Assembly: GCA_005801485.1 (NCBI GenBank)
Contig: SYDM01000092.1
Coordinates: forward strand, 1 to 6,733
Direction: 5' to 3'
Length of the DNA: 6,733 nt
From: Rickettsiales bacterium
GTDB taxonomy: Bacteria > Pseudomonadota > Alphaproteobacteria > Pelagibacterales > Pelagibacteraceae
The notes beneath the pieces are model-generated. The model did no database searches, was not told where the DNA came from, and worked only from the letters and a program-made list of their open reading frames with translations. Shown here one piece after another: positions 5,787-6,733 of the stretch. The first letter of the stretch is position 1; each line of letters opens with the position of its first letter. The translations under genes were made by a program, and so were the position numbers.

Positions 5787-6344
5787 TTATTTTTTTGATC
5801 TTAAGGAAATAATCTTATCAGGTTCATCAACTGAACCATTTGGCCCATCTCCTCTTTTTATTTTATCAACAAAATTCATTCCTTTTATTACTTTACCAAA
5901 AGCGGTATAATTTCTGTCTAAATGCGGAGCAGATTCAAAAACTATAAAAAATTGACTATTAGCGCTATTTGGATCTGAAGATCTTGCCATAGATAAAACC
6001 CCTTTATTATGGGCTACATCACTAAACTCAGCTTTAAGATCGGGTAAATCCGAACCACCAGTGCCAGCAAGATCTAAATTATAATTTGCTGACTTAGAAT
6101 TTCCAAATTTAACATCTCCAGTTTGCGCCATAAATCCGTCGATAACTCTGTGAAAAACGACTCCATCATATTTACCTTCGTTAGCTAATTTTTCAAATCT
6201 TTTAACATGATTAGGTGCAATTTTAGAGTAAAGTTCTATTTCAACATCTCCATCTTTTAATTTAAGTATCATTTTATTCTCCTCTGCGTACATGTTGTTT
6301 ATAATAAAAAATAAAAATATTAATAAAATAAATAATTTTTTCAT
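5787..6344 (-). CDS. Secreted cyclophilin-type peptidyl-prolyl cis-trans isomerase
   Basis: The product is 185 residues. A Sec signal peptide (MKKLFILLIF... cleaved near MYA-EE, about residue 20) precedes a single cyclophilin domain (about 25-183), so it acts as a proline isomerase and folding helper in the periplasm. Active-site signatures are FHRVIDGFMAQTGD (64-77) with Arg66 matching Arg55 of human CypA, GVLSMARS (115-122), and NSQFFI (129-134) with Phe133 matching CypA Phe113. The loop around 79-105, including GTGGSDLP, is the insertion common in bacterial cyclophilins. CypA Trp121, important for cyclosporin binding, aligns with His141 in PHLDRNYTAFG, so strong cyclosporin sensitivity is unlikely; that is inference. 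Its ATG overlaps the coaD stop in an ATGA, implying translational coupling, and tgt begins 5 bp after its stop. It resembles ppiA/ppiB products, but I do not assign a symbol. Confidence 0.94.
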   Translation of the reverse strand: MKKLFILLIFLFFIINNMYAEENKMILKLKDGDVEIELYSKIAPNHVKRFEKLANEGKYDGVVFHRVIDGFMAQTGDVKFGNSKSANYNLDLAGTGGSDLPDLKAEFSDVAHNKGVLSMARSSDPNSANSQFFIVFESAPHLDRNYTAFGKVIKGMNFVDKIKRGDGPNGSVDEPDKIISLRSKK

Positions 6345-6733
6345 TTTATTCTTTCTTTTAGTGATTTAATCACAAATTTTGATACAAATTGACTTATATT
6401 ACCATTTAATTTGGCTATTTCTTTTACAAATTTAGACGAAATAATTTGATTTTCCACATCGGACATTAAAAAAATAGTCTCTATATTTTTGTTTAATTTT
6501 TTATTCATGCCAGCAAGTTGAAACTCATATTCAAAATCTGACACAGCTCTTAACCCCCTAATCATAATTGAGGCGTTATACTTTTTACATAAATTTATTG
6601 TTAAAATATTAAAAGGAATAATTATAATTTTGTTTTTATTTAATTTCAAATCTGAAAAAAGTGATTTTCTTATTATTTCAATTCTTTTATCAATTGGAAA
6701 AAAATAATCTTTATTCTTTGTATTGGTAGCAGC
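6341..6733 (-). CDS. coaD: Phosphopantetheine adenylyltransferase (partial, 5' end beyond the window)
   Basis: The visible 130 residues are the C-terminal part. Roughly 36 N-terminal residues, including the TxGH nucleotide-binding motif, lie beyond the right edge. The enzyme transfers AMP from ATP to 4'-phosphopantetheine, giving dephospho-CoA, the penultimate step of CoA synthesis in the cytoplasm. The first visible codons read AATNTKNKDYFFPIDKRIEI, matching E. coli AASPSKKPMFTLEERV. IRGLRAVSDFEYEFQLAGMN is the highly conserved core containing the E. coli Arg88 equivalent. TIFLMSDVENQIISSKFVKE matches the ATP-binding FLMPSKEWSFISSSLVKE, with Ser-Ser kept and the third Ser replaced by Lys. 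A TTG at 6649 is internal (Leu), not a start: the frame stays open and homologous to the window edge. The stop overlaps the cyclophilin ATG by 4 bp. The order coaD-cyclophilin-tgt is one I associate with Alphaproteobacteria. Confidence 0.96.
   Translation of the reverse strand, partial: AATNTKNKDYFFPIDKRIEIIRKSLFSDLKLNKNKIIIIPFNILTINLCKKYNASIMIRGLRAVSDFEYEFQLAGMNKKLNKNIETIFLMSDVENQIISSKFVKEIAKLNGNISQFVSKFVIKSLKERIK

Noticed and set aside
6341..6649. A shorter coaD start at the TTG at 6649
   Set aside because: The frame is open and clearly homologous to CoaD up to the window edge, so this TTG is an internal leucine codon.
1..6733. CRISPR array, insertion sequence, prophage, toxin-antitoxin or defence system
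   Set aside because: No regularly spaced repeats, terminal inverted repeats, transposase, integrase or defence motifs are visible. The two tRNAs show no duplicated 3' ends that would mark an integrated element. All genes are housekeeping types with uniform composition.

Overview
This is ordinary, densely packed chromosome from a very AT-rich, streamlined alphaproteobacterium. A member of Pelagibacterales (SAR11) or a close AT-rich relative fits best. The grounds are strong A/T codon bias, tiny or absent intergenic gaps, almost no Shine-Dalgarno sequences, and two gene groupings that I recall as typical of Alphaproteobacteria (sdhE-recG-DUF502 and coaD-peptidylprolyl isomerase-tgt). The taxonomic placement is inference from content; no rRNA or taxon-specific marker is present.

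Layout from left to right: the 5' part of an MltB-type lytic transglycosylase gene (minus strand, running off the left edge); a divergent tRNA-Ser(TGA); sdhE (minus), whose stop codon lies 1 bp past the tRNA's encoded CCA; recG (plus), divergent from sdhE across 26 bp; a DUF502 membrane protein (minus), convergent with recG across 3 bp; an M48 zinc metallopeptidase with a Tat-like lipoprotein signal (plus); tRNA-Lys(TTT) (minus), convergent with the peptidase across 3 bp; then a tight minus-strand operon coaD (partial at the right edge) - secreted cyclophilin - tgt, which runs leftwards towards the tRNA-Lys.

The genes serve unrelated housekeeping jobs: peptidoglycan turnover and envelope protein quality control (MltB, M48 peptidase, cyclophilin), flavinylation of succinate dehydrogenase (SdhE), replication-fork rescue (RecG), coenzyme A synthesis (CoaD) and wobble-base modification of tRNA (Tgt). 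No mobile element, CRISPR array, phage gene or defence system is visible, and no stretch over 300 bases lacks a gene.

The most notable observation is that Tgt keeps its catalytic residues but has Val/Leu/Leu where the three zinc-binding cysteines normally sit. In addition, queA, the gene I expect between the cyclophilin gene and tgt in many Alphaproteobacteria, is absent from this cluster. Secondary points are a Tat-type twin-arginine lipoprotein signal on the M48 protease, and three convergent gene ends packed to 1-3 bp with no space for terminators.
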